A stretch of DNA of 64,000 bases from Agrobacterium salinitolerans (lineage in GTDB: Bacteria; Pseudomonadota; Alphaproteobacteria; Rhizobiales; Rhizobiaceae), in the NCBI RefSeq assembly GCF_002008225.1, contig NZ_MRDH01000006.1, positions 950,316 to 1,014,315 on the forward strand. The letters run 5' to 3'. The notes below the pieces were generated by a model that saw only the letters and a program-made list of their open reading frames with translations, was not told the DNA's origin and did no database searches. The position numbers and the translations under genes were made by a program. Below are positions 25,691-36,181 of the stretch, in pieces; positions within the stretch are counted from its first letter, which is position 1, and each line of letters starts with the position of its first letter.

Positions 25691-25730
25691 TCTTGCCTCC
25701 TGTTGAAAAACGACGCCAACATCGAATAAC

Positions 25731-25744
25731 TGACGTTAACGTCA
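25731..25744. promoter_or_regulatory. Perfect 14-bp palindrome between divergent genes
   Basis: TGACGTTAACGTCA lies 40 bases upstream of the Gly-rich protein gene and in the 313-base gap before the ATPase gene. It has the form of a dimeric-repressor operator; the regulator is unknown. The rest of the gap (25745-26003) shows nothing else I can name. Confidence 0.5.
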
Positions 25745-26003
25745 ACGTAAAACAATATGGAGCCGCATTCAAGCGGCCACGGACAGGTGCGGCAACTTTC
25801 ACCAGGCGGTTTTTCTTCATCGCCATCAAGCAGTTGTTGCGCCTTGAAACTGTCCTTATAAGATCATCACAACCAAACTATGAAAAGGCCGCTATCGTCA
25901 GAAGTGGCCACAACATGGTGGTGACGCTTTAAATTCGGACATGACTTTTACAAAATCCACCGCGATTTTTTGGGTCAGGCACAAGCCGCAGGAGAAATGG
26001 TCG

Positions 26004-27575
26004 ATGTTGCAGGACGGACAGCTCTATATCGGGACCAGCCGCAATCCGGACGACAGCCTGAACAAGGGCGAATATCTCGAACTGAAATTCGGCAACCGCC
26101 ACGGCCTCATCACCGGCGCGACGGGAACGGGCAAGACCGTGACCTTGCAGGTGCTGGCCGAAGGTTTTTCAAAGGCCGGCGTGCCGGTTTTCTGTGCCGA
26201 TATCAAGGGCGACCTTTCCGGTATCGCCGCTGAGGGCGAAGCCAAGGACTGGGTGCAGAAACGCGCTGAACAGATCGGCTTCACCGATTTTGCCTATGGC
26301 AAATCGCCGGTGATCTTCTGGGATCTCTACGGTGAAAAAGGCCATCGCGTGCGCGCCACCATCGCCGAGATGGGACCGCTGCTGCTCGCCCGGCTGATGG
26401 ACGCTTCCGAAGCGCAGGAAGGCGTGCTCAACATTGCCTTCAAGATCGCCGATCAGGGCGGGCTGCCGCTGCTCGATCTCAAGGACCTGCAATCGCTCCT
26501 GAACTATATGGGCGAAAACGCAACCGAGCTTTCCAACCAGTTCGGCCTGATTTCCAAGGCCTCGGTCGGTTCGCTGCAGCGTGGGCTGCTGGTTCTGGAA
26601 CAGCAGGGTGCGGCGAATTTCTTCGGCGAACCGGCACTGAAAATCGCCGACATCATGCGTGTGGGTACGGATGGGCGCGGCACGATTTCGGTTCTCGCCG
26701 CCGACCGGCTGATGATGAACCCGCGCCTTTACGCCACCTTCCTGCTCTGGATGCTTTCGGAACTGTTCGAGGAGCTGCCGGAAGTGGGCGACCCGGAAAA
26801 GCCGCGACTGGTGTTCTTCTTCGACGAGGCGCATCTGCTGTTCAACGACGCGCCGAAGGTGCTGGTCGAGCGCGTGGAACAGGTCGTGCGGCTCATCCGC
26901 TCCAAGGGCGTGGGCGTCTATTTCGTGACGCAGAACCCGCTCGACGTGCCGGAAACCGTTCTTGCCCAGCTTGGCAACCGCGTGCAGCACGCGCTTCGCG
27001 CTTACACCCCGCGCGAGCAGAAGGCGGTGCGCACCGCGGCTGACACCTTCCGCCAGAACCCGGCCTTCAACACCGCCGACACCATCACCACACTCGGCAC
27101 CGGTGAGGCGCTGATTTCCACCCTGCACGACAAGGGTGCCCCCTCCATTGTCGAGCGCACGCTGGTCCGTCCGCCATCCGGCCGTGTCGGGCCGCTGACG
27201 GATGCGGAGCGCAAGTCCCTGATCGATGTGAGCCCCGTCGCCGGGCAATATGACAAGGATATCGACCGGGAATCGGCCTTCGAAATCCTCGCGGCCCGCG
27301 CCCAGAAGGCGGCAGAGGCCGAGGCCGCCAGGCGCGCGGAAGAGGAAAACGCCAAAAACCAGTCCGACAACGCCTCCGGCCGCTGGCGCCTGCCCGGTTT
27401 TGGCGATGACGAACCCGCGCAAAATTCCAGCGGCTCCCGCAGCGGCGGCGCCCGCCGGTCCGGCTACCAGCGCGAAACGGTGATCGAGGCGGCGATGAAA
27501 AGTGCTGCCCGTTCGGTCGCCACCTCCGTCGGCCGCGCCATCGTGCGCGGGATTCTGGGAAGTCTGAAGCGATAA
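26004..27575 (+). CDS. HerA/YjgR-like ATPase (DUF853 family)
   Basis: The 523-residue P-loop ATPase has Walker A GATGTGKT, Walker [13 protein letters not shown] and an arginine-finger-like region near DEAH. It matches the YjgR/DUF853 family of HerA-FtsK-like ATPases with no settled function. The C-terminal ~90 residues are charged and disordered before a final helix. Start 26004 is chosen for its CAGGAGAAATGG ribosome binding site; an upstream ATG at 25941 is not needed. It is followed at once by a convergent gene. Confidence 0.87.
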   Translation: MLQDGQLYIGTSRNPDDSLNKGEYLELKFGNRHGLITGATGTGKTVTLQVLAEGFSKAGVPVFCADIKGDLSGIAAEGEAKDWVQKRAEQIGFTDFAYGKSPVIFWDLYGEKGHRVRATIAEMGPLLLARLMDASEAQEGVLNIAFKIADQGGLPLLDLKDLQSLLNYMGENATELSNQFGLISKASVGSLQRGLLVLEQQGAANFFGEPALKIADIMRVGTDGRGTISVLAADRLMMNPRLYATFLLWMLSELFEELPEVGDPEKPRLVFFFDEAHLLFNDAPKVLVERVEQVVRLIRSKGVGVYFVTQNPLDVPETVLAQLGNRVQHALRAYTPREQKAVRTAADTFRQNPAFNTADTITTLGTGEALISTLHDKGAPSIVERTLVRPPSGRVGPLTDAERKSLIDVSPVAGQYDKDIDRESAFEILAARAQKAAEAEAARRAEEENAKNQSDNASGRWRLPGFGDDEPAQNSSGSRSGGARRSGYQRETVIEAAMKSAARSVATSVGRAIVRGILGSLKR

Positions 27576-27629
27576 ATGGAGACGCCGCCCGTTCTCGATG
27601 AGACGGGCGGCGCTTTATTGGCGTCGCGG

Positions 27630-27980
27630 TCACTTCTGGCGATAGAAGATCATGCCGCCGTGATGGAGCACATCGTCGACGAATTCACCGTCCGCCGTAA
27701 AACCGGCATCATCCCAATAATCGATGTGGTTTCCCTTCACCTCATATCGTCCCCGATAGGCGCTCTTGCGGCTGCCCCGCGCCTCGTCATAACGACCATT
27801 GGGCAAAAGCTCCTGACGGACATGCCCATCGCCGGTGACCCACATGCCGACATAAGGGTGGTTCTTGACTTCAGCGGTTTCGGTCATTGTCAGCTCCATA
27901 GCGTTATCTGCTTTGCGGGTCTCGGCCTCGGCGGAAGCCGCTGCGAGCAGAACCGCAACTGACGTTGAAACAATATTCAT
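27630..27980 (-). CDS. Secreted Atu4866-domain protein
   Basis: The 116-residue protein has a short signal-like N-terminus (MNIVSTSVAVLLAAASAEA) and a small beta-rich domain (VGMWVTGDGHVRQELLPNG, GRYEVKGNHIDYWDD) of the family named after Agrobacterium Atu4866, whose structure is known but whose function is not. It begins 13 bases after the SDR gene ends on the same strand, so it is in the same operon and likely controlled by the divergent LysR gene. Confidence 0.82.
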   Translation of the reverse strand: MNIVSTSVAVLLAAASAEAETRKADNAMELTMTETAEVKNHPYVGMWVTGDGHVRQELLPNGRYDEARGSRKSAYRGRYEVKGNHIDYWDDAGFTADGEFVDDVLHHGGMIFYRQK

Positions 27981-27993
27981 TGCCACATCCTCC

Positions 27994-28716
27994 TCAGGCG
28001 GCGGTGGGTCGCACGACGATTTCGTTGACGTCCACATCGTCGGGCTGCTCGATGGCGTAACGCACCGCGCGGCCGATGGCGTCGGGCTTCAGGGCGATGG
28101 CCCGATAGGTCTGCATCAATTCCGCAGCCGCCGGATCGGTGATGGTGTGGGCAAGTTCGCTTTCCACCACGCCGGGGTGAATGCAGGTGACCCGCAGGTC
28201 GCGGTTTTCCTGACGCAGCCCGTCCGAAATGGCGCGAACCGCAAATTTCGTCGCGCAATAGACGGCTGCCGTGGGCGAAACGGCGAGCGCACCGATAGAG
28301 GCGATGTTGATGATATGGCCGGAGGCACGCGCCGTCATTTCCGGCAGCACGGCGGCAACGCCATAAAGCACGCCCTTGACGTTGACGTCGATCATCCGGT
28401 CCCATTCATCGACCTTGAGCGACGACATCAGCGACAGCGGCATGATGCCGGCATTGTTGACGATAACGTCGATCTGCCCGAAAGCCTTGCGCCCCGCTTC
28501 CGCGAAGGCATCGACGCTGTGCCTATCGGTCACGTCAAGCGGGTGAACGACGACGTCAGCCCCCGTCCGCCGCAGCTCTTCGGCCAGTGTCTCGAGGCGA
28601 TCCAGCCGGCGCGCGCCGAGCACCAGCTTCGCGCCGGCGGCGGCCAGTTCCCTGGCAATCCCCTCACCGATCCCGCTCGATGCACCGGTGATGAGAACAA
28701 CTTTGTTCAGTGTCAT
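27994..28716 (-). CDS. Short-chain dehydrogenase/reductase (YdfG-like)
   Basis: The 240-residue NAD(P)-dependent oxidoreductase shows TGASSGIGEG, NNAGIM, NIASIGALAV and the catalytic YCATK. It belongs to the cluster of SDRs that act on 3-hydroxy acids or unspecified aldehydes. It is the first gene of a two-gene unit (with the Atu4866-domain protein) divergent from a LysR gene with 121 bases between starts. Confidence 0.87.
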   Translation of the reverse strand: MTLNKVVLITGASSGIGEGIARELAAAGAKLVLGARRLDRLETLAEELRRTGADVVVHPLDVTDRHSVDAFAEAGRKAFGQIDVIVNNAGIMPLSLMSSLKVDEWDRMIDVNVKGVLYGVAAVLPEMTARASGHIINIASIGALAVSPTAAVYCATKFAVRAISDGLRQENRDLRVTCIHPGVVESELAHTITDPAAAELMQTYRAIALKPDAIGRAVRYAIEQPDDVDVNEIVVRPTAA

Positions 28717-28837
28717 GGCTATCTCCTTGCTGTTACGGCCGGTTTTTTCGAAACCGACCGTTGCAGGGAAGATAACGCTCAGGCATTGTCGTGATAACCT
28801 CGTCAATAATTAACTCAATGGATAGAATTTCTAACCA

Positions 28838-29734
28838 ATGAATATTGATCTCAACGCTGTCTCGACATTCTGCCTTGTTGCCGAGGAACGGAATTTTCGC
28901 GCCGTTGCCGACAGGCTGGGCGTGACCCGTTCCGCTGTCAGCCAGACCATTCGCAAGCTCGAAGAAACAATGGGAATTGCACTGGTGCAACGGACCACCC
29001 GCAGCGTCAGCCTGACGGAAGCGGGACAGCAGCTTTACGCCGATGCCTCGCCGTCCATAGGCGCGATCTCGCGGGCAGCGCAGGCGGCCTCATCGCTCGG
29101 CGGCACGGTGCGCGGTCAACTTCGGCTCGCCGTTTCCTCCATTGCCGAGCGCTTCTTATCCGGCCCCCTGCTCGCGAGTTTTGCCGAGTCGCATCCACAG
29201 GTGCAGCTCGATATCGTCGTGACGGATGAGGAATTCGATATCGTTGCGGAGCATTACGACGCGGGCGTGCGACTGGGAGAGCTTATCGAACAGGATATGA
29301 TCGCCGTTCCCGTCTCGGTTCCACAGCGGCAGCTGGCCGTGTGCTCGCCGCACTATCGGAACCGCTTCGGCCTGCCGACGCAGCCCCGCGAATTGATAGA
29401 GCACAGGTGTATCGGCTGGCGACCCCGCCCGGGCGTGGCGCCATACAGGTGGGAATTTGCGGAAAACGGCCGAGAATTTGCCGTGGCGGTGGAGCCTGAT
29501 TTCACCACCAACGACATGCAACTGATGATAAAGCTCGCCTGTGCCGGTGCGGGCATCACCTTCGGCATGGAAGAGACGTTCCGGCCCTATCTGGAGCGCG
29601 GAGAGCTTGTTCCCATGCTTGAAGACTATTCACCCAGCTTCGCAGGGTTCTATCTCTATTACCCCAGCCGTCGAAACCTCGCGCCGAAGCTGCGCGCCTT
29701 CATCGATCATGTCCGCTTGTCGAGGGAGCGCTGA
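28838..29734 (+). CDS. LysR-family transcriptional regulator
   Basis: The 298-residue protein has the LysR helix-turn-helix (NAVSTFCLVAEERNFRAVA, TRSAVSQTIRKLEE) and a C-terminal effector domain of the CrgA-like type (from about 92). It is divergent from the SDR/Atu4866 unit and is the expected regulator of it. No certain operator was picked out in the gap; a T-N11-A motif may lie in the AT-rich 28803-28830 segment. Confidence 0.9.
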   Translation: MNIDLNAVSTFCLVAEERNFRAVADRLGVTRSAVSQTIRKLEETMGIALVQRTTRSVSLTEAGQQLYADASPSIGAISRAAQAASSLGGTVRGQLRLAVSSIAERFLSGPLLASFAESHPQVQLDIVVTDEEFDIVAEHYDAGVRLGELIEQDMIAVPVSVPQRQLAVCSPHYRNRFGLPTQPRELIEHRCIGWRPRPGVAPYRWEFAENGREFAVAVEPDFTTNDMQLMIKLACAGAGITFGMEETFRPYLERGELVPMLEDYSPSFAGFYLYYPSRRNLAPKLRAFIDHVRLSRER

Positions 29735-29775
29735 TCTGCCGGATATTACCCCGGCAGATCGTCGGAAAAACATGA

Positions 29776-30555
29776 TTACTTCTTCTGGGAAACCAGCGAG
29801 AAATAGGCACCCTGGGGATCGACGCAATTGACGATCCAGCTATCGCCGGGCACTTCCATCGGGCCGTTGACGACCTGTCCGCCGCCGGCGCTGACGCGGG
29901 TGACGGCATCATCGATACCGTCCACATTGAAGTAATAACCCCAATGGCAGACGGGAACCTCCGGCATGCGTTTCATGACGCCGCCGACGGCCTTGCCGTT
30001 ATGGGCGAAGATGCGGTAGGGGCCCATTTCGCCCATGTCGAAATCGTGGTCCTTGGTCCAGCCGAAGACTTCACCATAAAAGGCCATGGCCTCGTCGACA
30101 TTGTCGGTGAAGAGTTCATACCAGCCGACATGGCCCTGCTTTGCCTGCTTGTCTTCAGGGAAGCCGCCGGTTTCCATCGGCTGCGGCGTCATGATGCAGA
30201 GCACCGCGCCGAAGGGATCGGCAACAACGGCGAAGCGGCCGATTTCGGGAATATCCTGCGGCGGACGCCTGACCGCGCCGCCCTTCTCGGCGAAAAGCCT
30301 CGCCGTGGCGTCCACATCGTCGACATCGACATAAGCGGTCCAGTTGGGCGGAATGCCCTGCCCCTTGTGTTCGTCGGTCAGTTCCATGACCCCGCCCATG
30401 CCGCAGCCGTCGGCCTCCAGCACGAGATAGGGCATTTCCGGCGAGCCGAAATCCTTGGTCTGCCAGCCGACGACATGACCGTAAAAGCGGGCGGCCGCTT
30501 CCATGTCGGGCGTCATCAATTCAACCCAGATGAATTTTCCATGCGTATCGGACAT
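29776..30555 (-). CDS. Two-domain VOC-family (glyoxalase-like) protein
   Basis: The 259-residue protein has two tandem VOC modules: residues 5-120 (FIWVELMTPDMEAAARFY) and 135-255 (GHVGWYELFTDNVDEAMAFY). Such proteins resemble hydroxylases and glyoxalases in Streptomyces-type antibiotic pathways; the substrate is unknown. It is the last gene of a three-gene minus-strand unit DUF899 - DUF1579 - VOC. The two downstream genes follow at 94 and 27 bases. Confidence 0.85.
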   Translation of the reverse strand: MSDTHGKFIWVELMTPDMEAAARFYGHVVGWQTKDFGSPEMPYLVLEADGCGMGGVMELTDEHKGQGIPPNWTAYVDVDDVDATARLFAEKGGAVRRPPQDIPEIGRFAVVADPFGAVLCIMTPQPMETGGFPEDKQAKQGHVGWYELFTDNVDEAMAFYGEVFGWTKDHDFDMGEMGPYRIFAHNGKAVGGVMKRMPEVPVCHWGYYFNVDGIDDAVTRVSAGGGQVVNGPMEVPGDSWIVNCVDPQGAYFSLVSQKK

Positions 30556-30649
30556 TGTCGTCTCCTGTGGACGGTTTGGCGAGGTGTTCGGCGCGCACCC
30601 GCCGCAGGATGCGGCGGCGCTGTTGTCGACGGGCAATACCGGCCGGGCA

Positions 30650-31144
30650 TCAGGCCTTGCGGCGGAATTCCGATGTCATGAAGGTCTTGAATGTGCCGTC
30701 CGGCTGCCTGACGCTGCCGGAAAAGCTGCGGTGATTGTCGTCATGCAGCACCAGCACGTCGTGATAGGTAGCGGTTCCGCCGGAACCGTCGAAGGCCGGG
30801 CCTTCCGCTTCCAGCGTCAGGGTCTTGCCGTCATCTTCCAGCCAGCCCTTGTAGACCCAGAGATTGGTCATCATCGACCCTACCCAGGTGCCGACGAAAT
30901 TGCCCTTGGCCGGGTCGAAGCCGACCGTGATCACCGCCGTCATATCCGTACCATCAGGCATCTTGCCGGTGCCGTTGCCGATGATCCACAGACCGCCGAC
31001 GGAGCGGACGGATTCGGTGAATTGCTGCGACGGGTCGCTGGCGTCGTAGTTCTCATGGCCGGAACTGGAGGTCATGACCCAGTCCCCGACGATTCTCTTG
31101 AGGAATTCATGTTCCTTCTGCGGCTTGGCGATTTCCATTTCCAT
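30650..31144 (-). CDS. DUF1579-family protein
   Basis: The 164-residue protein contains the DUF1579 opening (PQKEHEFLKRIVGDWVMTS) and a later block GWLEDDGKTLTLEAEG. The family has a lipocalin-like fold prediction and no known function. It lies between the DUF899 and VOC genes in one operon, a combination often seen in rhizobia, and shares the MarR-controlled divergent promoter. Confidence 0.85.
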   Translation of the reverse strand: MEMEIAKPQKEHEFLKRIVGDWVMTSSSGHENYDASDPSQQFTESVRSVGGLWIIGNGTGKMPDGTDMTAVITVGFDPAKGNFVGTWVGSMMTNLWVYKGWLEDDGKTLTLEAEGPAFDGSGGTATYHDVLVLHDDNHRSFSGSVRQPDGTFKTFMTSEFRRKA

Positions 31145-31171
31145 TGTCTTCTCCTCCTCATCCGTCCGTTT

Positions 31172-31900
31172 TCAGTGGCAGCAGGCCGCCGCCTTCGGCG
31201 CGTCCTCATACTGGTCGTGGCGACGCACCCAATCCATTACCTCATCTTCATTACGGCCCTTTGGCACCAGGTCGAGCAGCATCAGCGTGCCGAGCGTCTG
31301 TTCCGCACCGCGGGCGTATGTGGAATAGGTATGGTAGATCTTGCCGTCATCGCCCTTGGCGAAAACGCTGATGCCGTGCAGGTCCTTCAGGTCGCCATAG
31401 GGCGCCATGTTACGGTAATTATAGGTGATTTCGCCTTTGGCCATGTCCTCGTCGCGGAACGAGGCCTGATAATCATAGTTGAAATCGCCGCCCTCGGCCG
31501 AAACCCAGGGGAATTTCCAGCCCATGCGGTTTTTGTAGCTTTCGATCTTCTCAAGCGGCGCACGCGACACGGCGACGAAACCCGCATCGCCATGCTTGAG
31601 GTGGATCAGCGCACCATCGACGTGATCGGCAAAAAAGGAGCAACCGACGCAGCCCTCCTCCCAGTCCGGTGCCAGCATAAAGTGATAGACGATGAGCTGA
31701 CTGCAGCCGCCGAACAGTTCCGTGAGCGACTTGGGGCCGGAAGGGGCATCGAAGATATAATCCTTCGTCACCTCTTCCCAAGGCAGCGCACGCCGGGCCT
31801 CGTTCAGCCTGTCGCGGGCGCGGGTCAGTTCCTTTTCCTTCACCAGCAGGTCGCGGCGGGCCGCAAGCCACTCCTCTTTCGAAACGACGGGATGAGACAT
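31172..31900 (-). CDS. DUF899-family thioredoxin-like protein
   Basis: The 242-residue protein has the DUF899 signature (VVSKEEWLAARRDLLVKEKE and LPWEEVTKDYIFD) and a thioredoxin-like CVGCSF motif in EEGCVGCSFFADHV. This suggests a thiol-dependent, peroxiredoxin-like or detoxifying role, by inference only. It is first in an operon divergent from a MarR gene with 147 bases between starts and a perfect palindrome in the gap. Confidence 0.85.
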   Translation of the reverse strand: MSHPVVSKEEWLAARRDLLVKEKELTRARDRLNEARRALPWEEVTKDYIFDAPSGPKSLTELFGGCSQLIVYHFMLAPDWEEGCVGCSFFADHVDGALIHLKHGDAGFVAVSRAPLEKIESYKNRMGWKFPWVSAEGGDFNYDYQASFRDEDMAKGEITYNYRNMAPYGDLKDLHGISVFAKGDDGKIYHTYSTYARGAEQTLGTLMLLDLVPKGRNEDEVMDWVRRHDQYEDAPKAAACCH

Positions 31901-32024
31901 GATCTTTCCTCCTTGGATCCGTCTTTCACTGCGGCTTGGCCTCTCCGTGGCGGGCGCCGCGCATCTCTGTGTTGAAATCCGAGAAATGGAGCCACAGAGC
32001 ATCAAGTTCCGCTTGACTATTTAG

Positions 32025-32036
32025 GTTGATATCAAC
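32025..32036. promoter_or_regulatory. MarR operator palindrome
   Basis: The perfect 12-bp palindrome GTTGATATCAAC lies 11 bases upstream of the MarR start in the divergent gap with the DUF899 operon. It is typical of a MarR-family operator that would repress both sides. Confidence 0.65.
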
Positions 32037-32047
32037 ATATTTAGCGC

Positions 32048-32494
32048 ATGTCAAACGCCAACGCGATTCCTTTTTCGACAACTCTTCTTGTGCGCGATTC
32101 CTGCCTGTGCCTGCATGCGCAGCGCGCGGCGCGGGCGCTGGCACGGCTGTTTGATAATGCGCTGAAGCCGGTGGGCATCAATAATGGCCAGTTTTCGCTG
32201 CTGATGTCGCTGAACAGGCCGGAGCCGCCGCCAATGGGGCCGGTCGCCAATCTTCTGGCGATGGACCGCACGACGCTGACGGCGGCGCTGAAGCCGCTGG
32301 AACGGCGCGGGCTGGTCAGCATTGAGCAGGACCCGAAGGACAAGCGCGGCAAACGGTTGCGGCTGACGGCTGACGGGATGGCCGTGCTCGCCGCCGCCTT
32401 CCCCATCTGGCAGCAGACCCATGCGGAAATAGAAGCCAAGATTGGCAGCGGCGACCCTGAAAGGTTGCGCCGCGATCTTGTCGACCTCGGCTGA
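32048..32494 (+). CDS. MarR-family transcriptional regulator
   Basis: The 148-residue winged-helix protein (LLMSLNRPEPPPMGPVANLLAMDRTTLTAALKPLERRG) has two Cys near the N-terminus (CLCLHAQ), which in some MarR proteins react with oxidants. It is divergent from the DUF899-DUF1579-VOC operon and precedes the YciI gene; a palindrome upstream supports autoregulation and control of that operon. Confidence 0.88.
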   Translation: MSNANAIPFSTTLLVRDSCLCLHAQRAARALARLFDNALKPVGINNGQFSLLMSLNRPEPPPMGPVANLLAMDRTTLTAALKPLERRGLVSIEQDPKDKRGKRLRLTADGMAVLAAAFPIWQQTHAEIEAKIGSGDPERLRRDLVDLG

Positions 32495-32596
32495 CAGGAT
32501 TGACGGCATGGCGCCACTTTTGTCGGCGAAAATGTCATCCGGCCGTCGTGCCGGGGAGCGACACTACGAAGAAAGCGCAATCAAGGAGGAATGATC

Positions 32597-33019
32597 ATGC
32601 GTGCAATCGTTTTTGTGAAAGCCACCAAAAGCAGCGAAGACGGCGTGATGCCAACGACGGAGCTAATTGAGGCGATGGGGAAATTCAACGAGGAACTGGT
32701 CAATGCCGGCATCATGCAATCCGGCGATGGCCTGCACCCCTCCTCCAAAGGCAAACGCGTGATTTTCGACGGCGACAGCCGCACCGTAGTCGATGGCCCC
32801 TTCCCGCACACCAATGAGTTGGTCGCCGGTTTCTGGATATGGCACGTGAAGGACATGGATGAGGCCGTGGAATGGGTGAAGCGCTGCCCGAACCCGATGC
32901 TGGAGAAGAGCGAAATCGAAATCCGCCCGATGTTCGAGATGGAAGACTTCGGCGATGCCGTGACGCCCGAGATCGCCGCCCATGTGGAAGAACTGCGCGC
33001 GCGTGTCGGCAAACAATGA
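32597..33019 (+). CDS. YciI-like (DGPF-domain) protein
   Basis: The 140-residue protein has the YciI/DGPF fold: an opening RAIVFVKATK, the VVDGPFPHTNELVAGFWIWHVKDMDEAVEWVKRCP core and an acidic C-terminus. Start 32597 is set by AAGGAGG 7 bases upstream; the ATG at 32591 is too close to it. It is next to the MarR gene and may share its regulation. Function unknown. Confidence 0.82.
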   Translation: MRAIVFVKATKSSEDGVMPTTELIEAMGKFNEELVNAGIMQSGDGLHPSSKGKRVIFDGDSRTVVDGPFPHTNELVAGFWIWHVKDMDEAVEWVKRCPNPMLEKSEIEIRPMFEMEDFGDAVTPEIAAHVEELRARVGKQ

Positions 33020-33430
33020 TGCCAGCGCGCTGAACAAATCCGCGTAAAATGATCCGGTGCGGCACCTGTCACCCTCCCGTCAGGGATGGATCCGGCCGCA
33101 CCGCCCTTCCCAAATCTTCACCCTTCTCTAATCGGGTTGCCATGGATCACCACCGCTGGTAATGGTCAGTTGGTTCAACACGTTTCAAGAAAGGAGGCTT
33201 CGCATGGATATTTCCTGCTTCTGGCGCAATCGTCAGCTCTGCCACCTTTTTGCCCTGCGGACACGTTTGCAGGGCTGACCGGAACAACCACCCTCTGGTT
33301 TGCCTAAAAGGCCGCGCAGGACGCAGTTTGTCTGCCATTGCGCATAGTTTCACGACGGATCACCGAGAACCGAAACCCGTCCTGCACGCGCAGGCAACGG
33401 TACGGGTCCGTCTTTGCCAGAGACGACATC
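33020..33430 (+). other. 411-base leader of the ABC-F gene
   Basis: The stretch holds a small ORF with a strong ribosome binding site (33204-33278, listed separately), a hairpin GCCCTGC/GCAGGGC overlapping its end (33252-33275), an AACCA/TGGTT hairpin (33284-33298) and a possible long-range pairing of GCAGGAC near 33315 with GTCCTGC near 33379. I see no conventional terminator with a T-run. It looks like a translated-leader regulatory region for the downstream ABC-F gene. Confidence 0.5.
33204..33278 (+). CDS. Putative 24-aa leader peptide upstream of ABC-F gene
   Basis: ATG at 33204 is preceded by GAAAGGAGG at about 7 bases. The 24 codons encode MDISCFWRNRQLCHLFALRT plus four more residues, ending at TGA 33276-33278. 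It is too short for standard gene callers. A hairpin covers its last 9 codons, so ribosome stalling within it could change downstream folding. This layout is known for antibiotic-resistance ABC-F genes in Firmicutes; here it is inferred from sequence alone. Confidence 0.5.
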   Translation: MDISCFWRNRQLCHLFALRTRLQG

Positions 33431-34945
<1,515 letters not shown>

Positions 34946-34968
34946 TGGTTTTGAAAAGCAAACGCCCG

Positions 34969-35730
34969 TCAGCCCAAAAGGCTGGCGAGGCGTGGATCGC
35001 CGGCGAAATCCAAAACCGCAAAACCCGTTCTGCGCATCGGAAATTCGCAGAGCGCCTGAACTCCCGTTTTCGACAGGTGGATGCGCCAGCTCATCCGTTC
35101 CACCGGCGTCTTCGCGGCAAAAGCCGTCGGCGACAGAACTGCGATGTTGAGGCCGCCGGCGGGATCGCGCACCGAACGGTAGAGGATCGCCTCGATCTTC
35201 GCCAGACGTGCCTGATCGGCCAGCGCCTGGCATGGCTCGTAATTCTGCAGATCGGTCCACAGGCGAGTATCCCGGCTCAGTTCCGGTTTCGTCAGGTTGA
35301 GCGCCGCATCGGTGGCGATACGGGCGGCGAAGGCGGAATAGTCGGCGGGATTGGCGGGCAGCGGCGTGCCCGGCGATTCGGCATAAAACAGCAGCCGGTA
35401 AAAGGCCATTTCGGCGAGCGCCGTCTCCACTTTTTGGGCGGCGTAATAAACGCCTTCGGTATAGCCCGCGCGACGGAAGCGCGAACCATGCGGATAGGCG
35501 GCTCCATACCGGAAGGGCGTGGCGAGAAGATAGTCGAAACCAGCGCAATCAGGCGGAAACGGCCGCTTGCTGGTCTCCAGAATATCTTCCAGCAGGGATT
35601 GCTCCTCCACCGTATCCACCAGTTTCATGGTGGAAACCTGATGCTGCGCTTCCACCAGCCGCCAGTATTTTCCCGATACGGTGCGTTTTTCAGACAGGAG
35701 CGCGTCGGGCGTCCAGATAGGAGAGGACAT
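34969..35730 (-). CDS. RES-domain toxin (NAD+ phosphorylase/hydrolase family)
   Basis: The 253-residue protein has the RES domain: the Arg in YWRLVEAQ, the Glu in ALAEMAFYR and a conserved Ser near NIAVLSPTAF. RES toxins degrade NAD+ or use it as a donor. The gene starts inside the 3' end of the antitoxin gene (41-base overlap), the normal antitoxin-toxin order. The protein is full-length, so the pair should be functional. Confidence 0.85.
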   Translation of the reverse strand: MSSPIWTPDALLSEKRTVSGKYWRLVEAQHQVSTMKLVDTVEEQSLLEDILETSKRPFPPDCAGFDYLLATPFRYGAAYPHGSRFRRAGYTEGVYYAAQKVETALAEMAFYRLLFYAESPGTPLPANPADYSAFAARIATDAALNLTKPELSRDTRLWTDLQNYEPCQALADQARLAKIEAILYRSVRDPAGGLNIAVLSPTAFAAKTPVERMSWRIHLSKTGVQALCEFPMRRTGFAVLDFAGDPRLASLLG

Positions 35731-36073
35731 CGATCAATCCGGTAATGGTGGTGAGCCTTTCGGCAGGCACGGCATCAAGCGCCGTATTGTGATTGCGCAG
35801 CCAGTTTTTGGCCGTTGCCTCATCTCCACCGGTAATCGCATCCAGCGAACGAAACACCCGGATCAGCAGCACCGCAAGCTCGAAGGACTTGGCGCCCGGT
35901 TCCAGCAGGAAATCAAGACGCTTCATGCGCGAGACCGTTGGCGCGGACACACCCAGAATATCGGCCGTGCGGGCGGCGTTCAGGCCCAGCCGCTCGGCGG
36001 CGGCGATAACGGCCTTGGTGACGACCCTACCCTGCGATGCGGGGTCCATGGCGGTCTTGGCGTGAATATTCAT
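35690..36073 (-). CDS. Xre/MbcA/ParS-type antitoxin
   Basis: The 127-residue protein has an N-terminal helix-turn-helix (AAERLGLNAARTADILGVSAPTVSRM) and the C-terminal MbcA/ParS/Xre toxin-binding domain (AVLLIRVFRSLDAITGGDEATAKNWL). It neutralises the overlapping RES toxin and should bind its own promoter. ATG 36073 is used because AAGGAAAGG lies about 9 bases upstream; the ATG at 36082 is too close to it. Confidence 0.87.
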   Translation of the reverse strand: MNIHAKTAMDPASQGRVVTKAVIAAAERLGLNAARTADILGVSAPTVSRMKRLDFLLEPGAKSFELAVLLIRVFRSLDAITGGDEATAKNWLRNHNTALDAVPAERLTTITGLIDVLSYLDARRAPV

Positions 36074-36083
36074 GGCGCACATC

Positions 36084-36125
36084 CTTTCCTTGGAAAGAAT
36101 ATAGCATTTTTCTTTCTGAAAACAA
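36084..36125 (-). promoter_or_regulatory. Promoter and operator of the RES/Xre module
   Basis: Reading the minus strand: -35 TTGTTT (36125-36120), 16-base spacer, -10 TATATT (36103-36098), and immediately after it the dyad CTTTCC-AA-GGAAAG (36097-36084) that includes the ribosome binding site. Antitoxin binding here would give tight autoregulation. Confidence 0.55.
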
Positions 36126-36181
36126 GAAGGCCGGGATAAACCCGGCCTCATTGTTCACATGGATTGCTCCCGCGAATTGGA

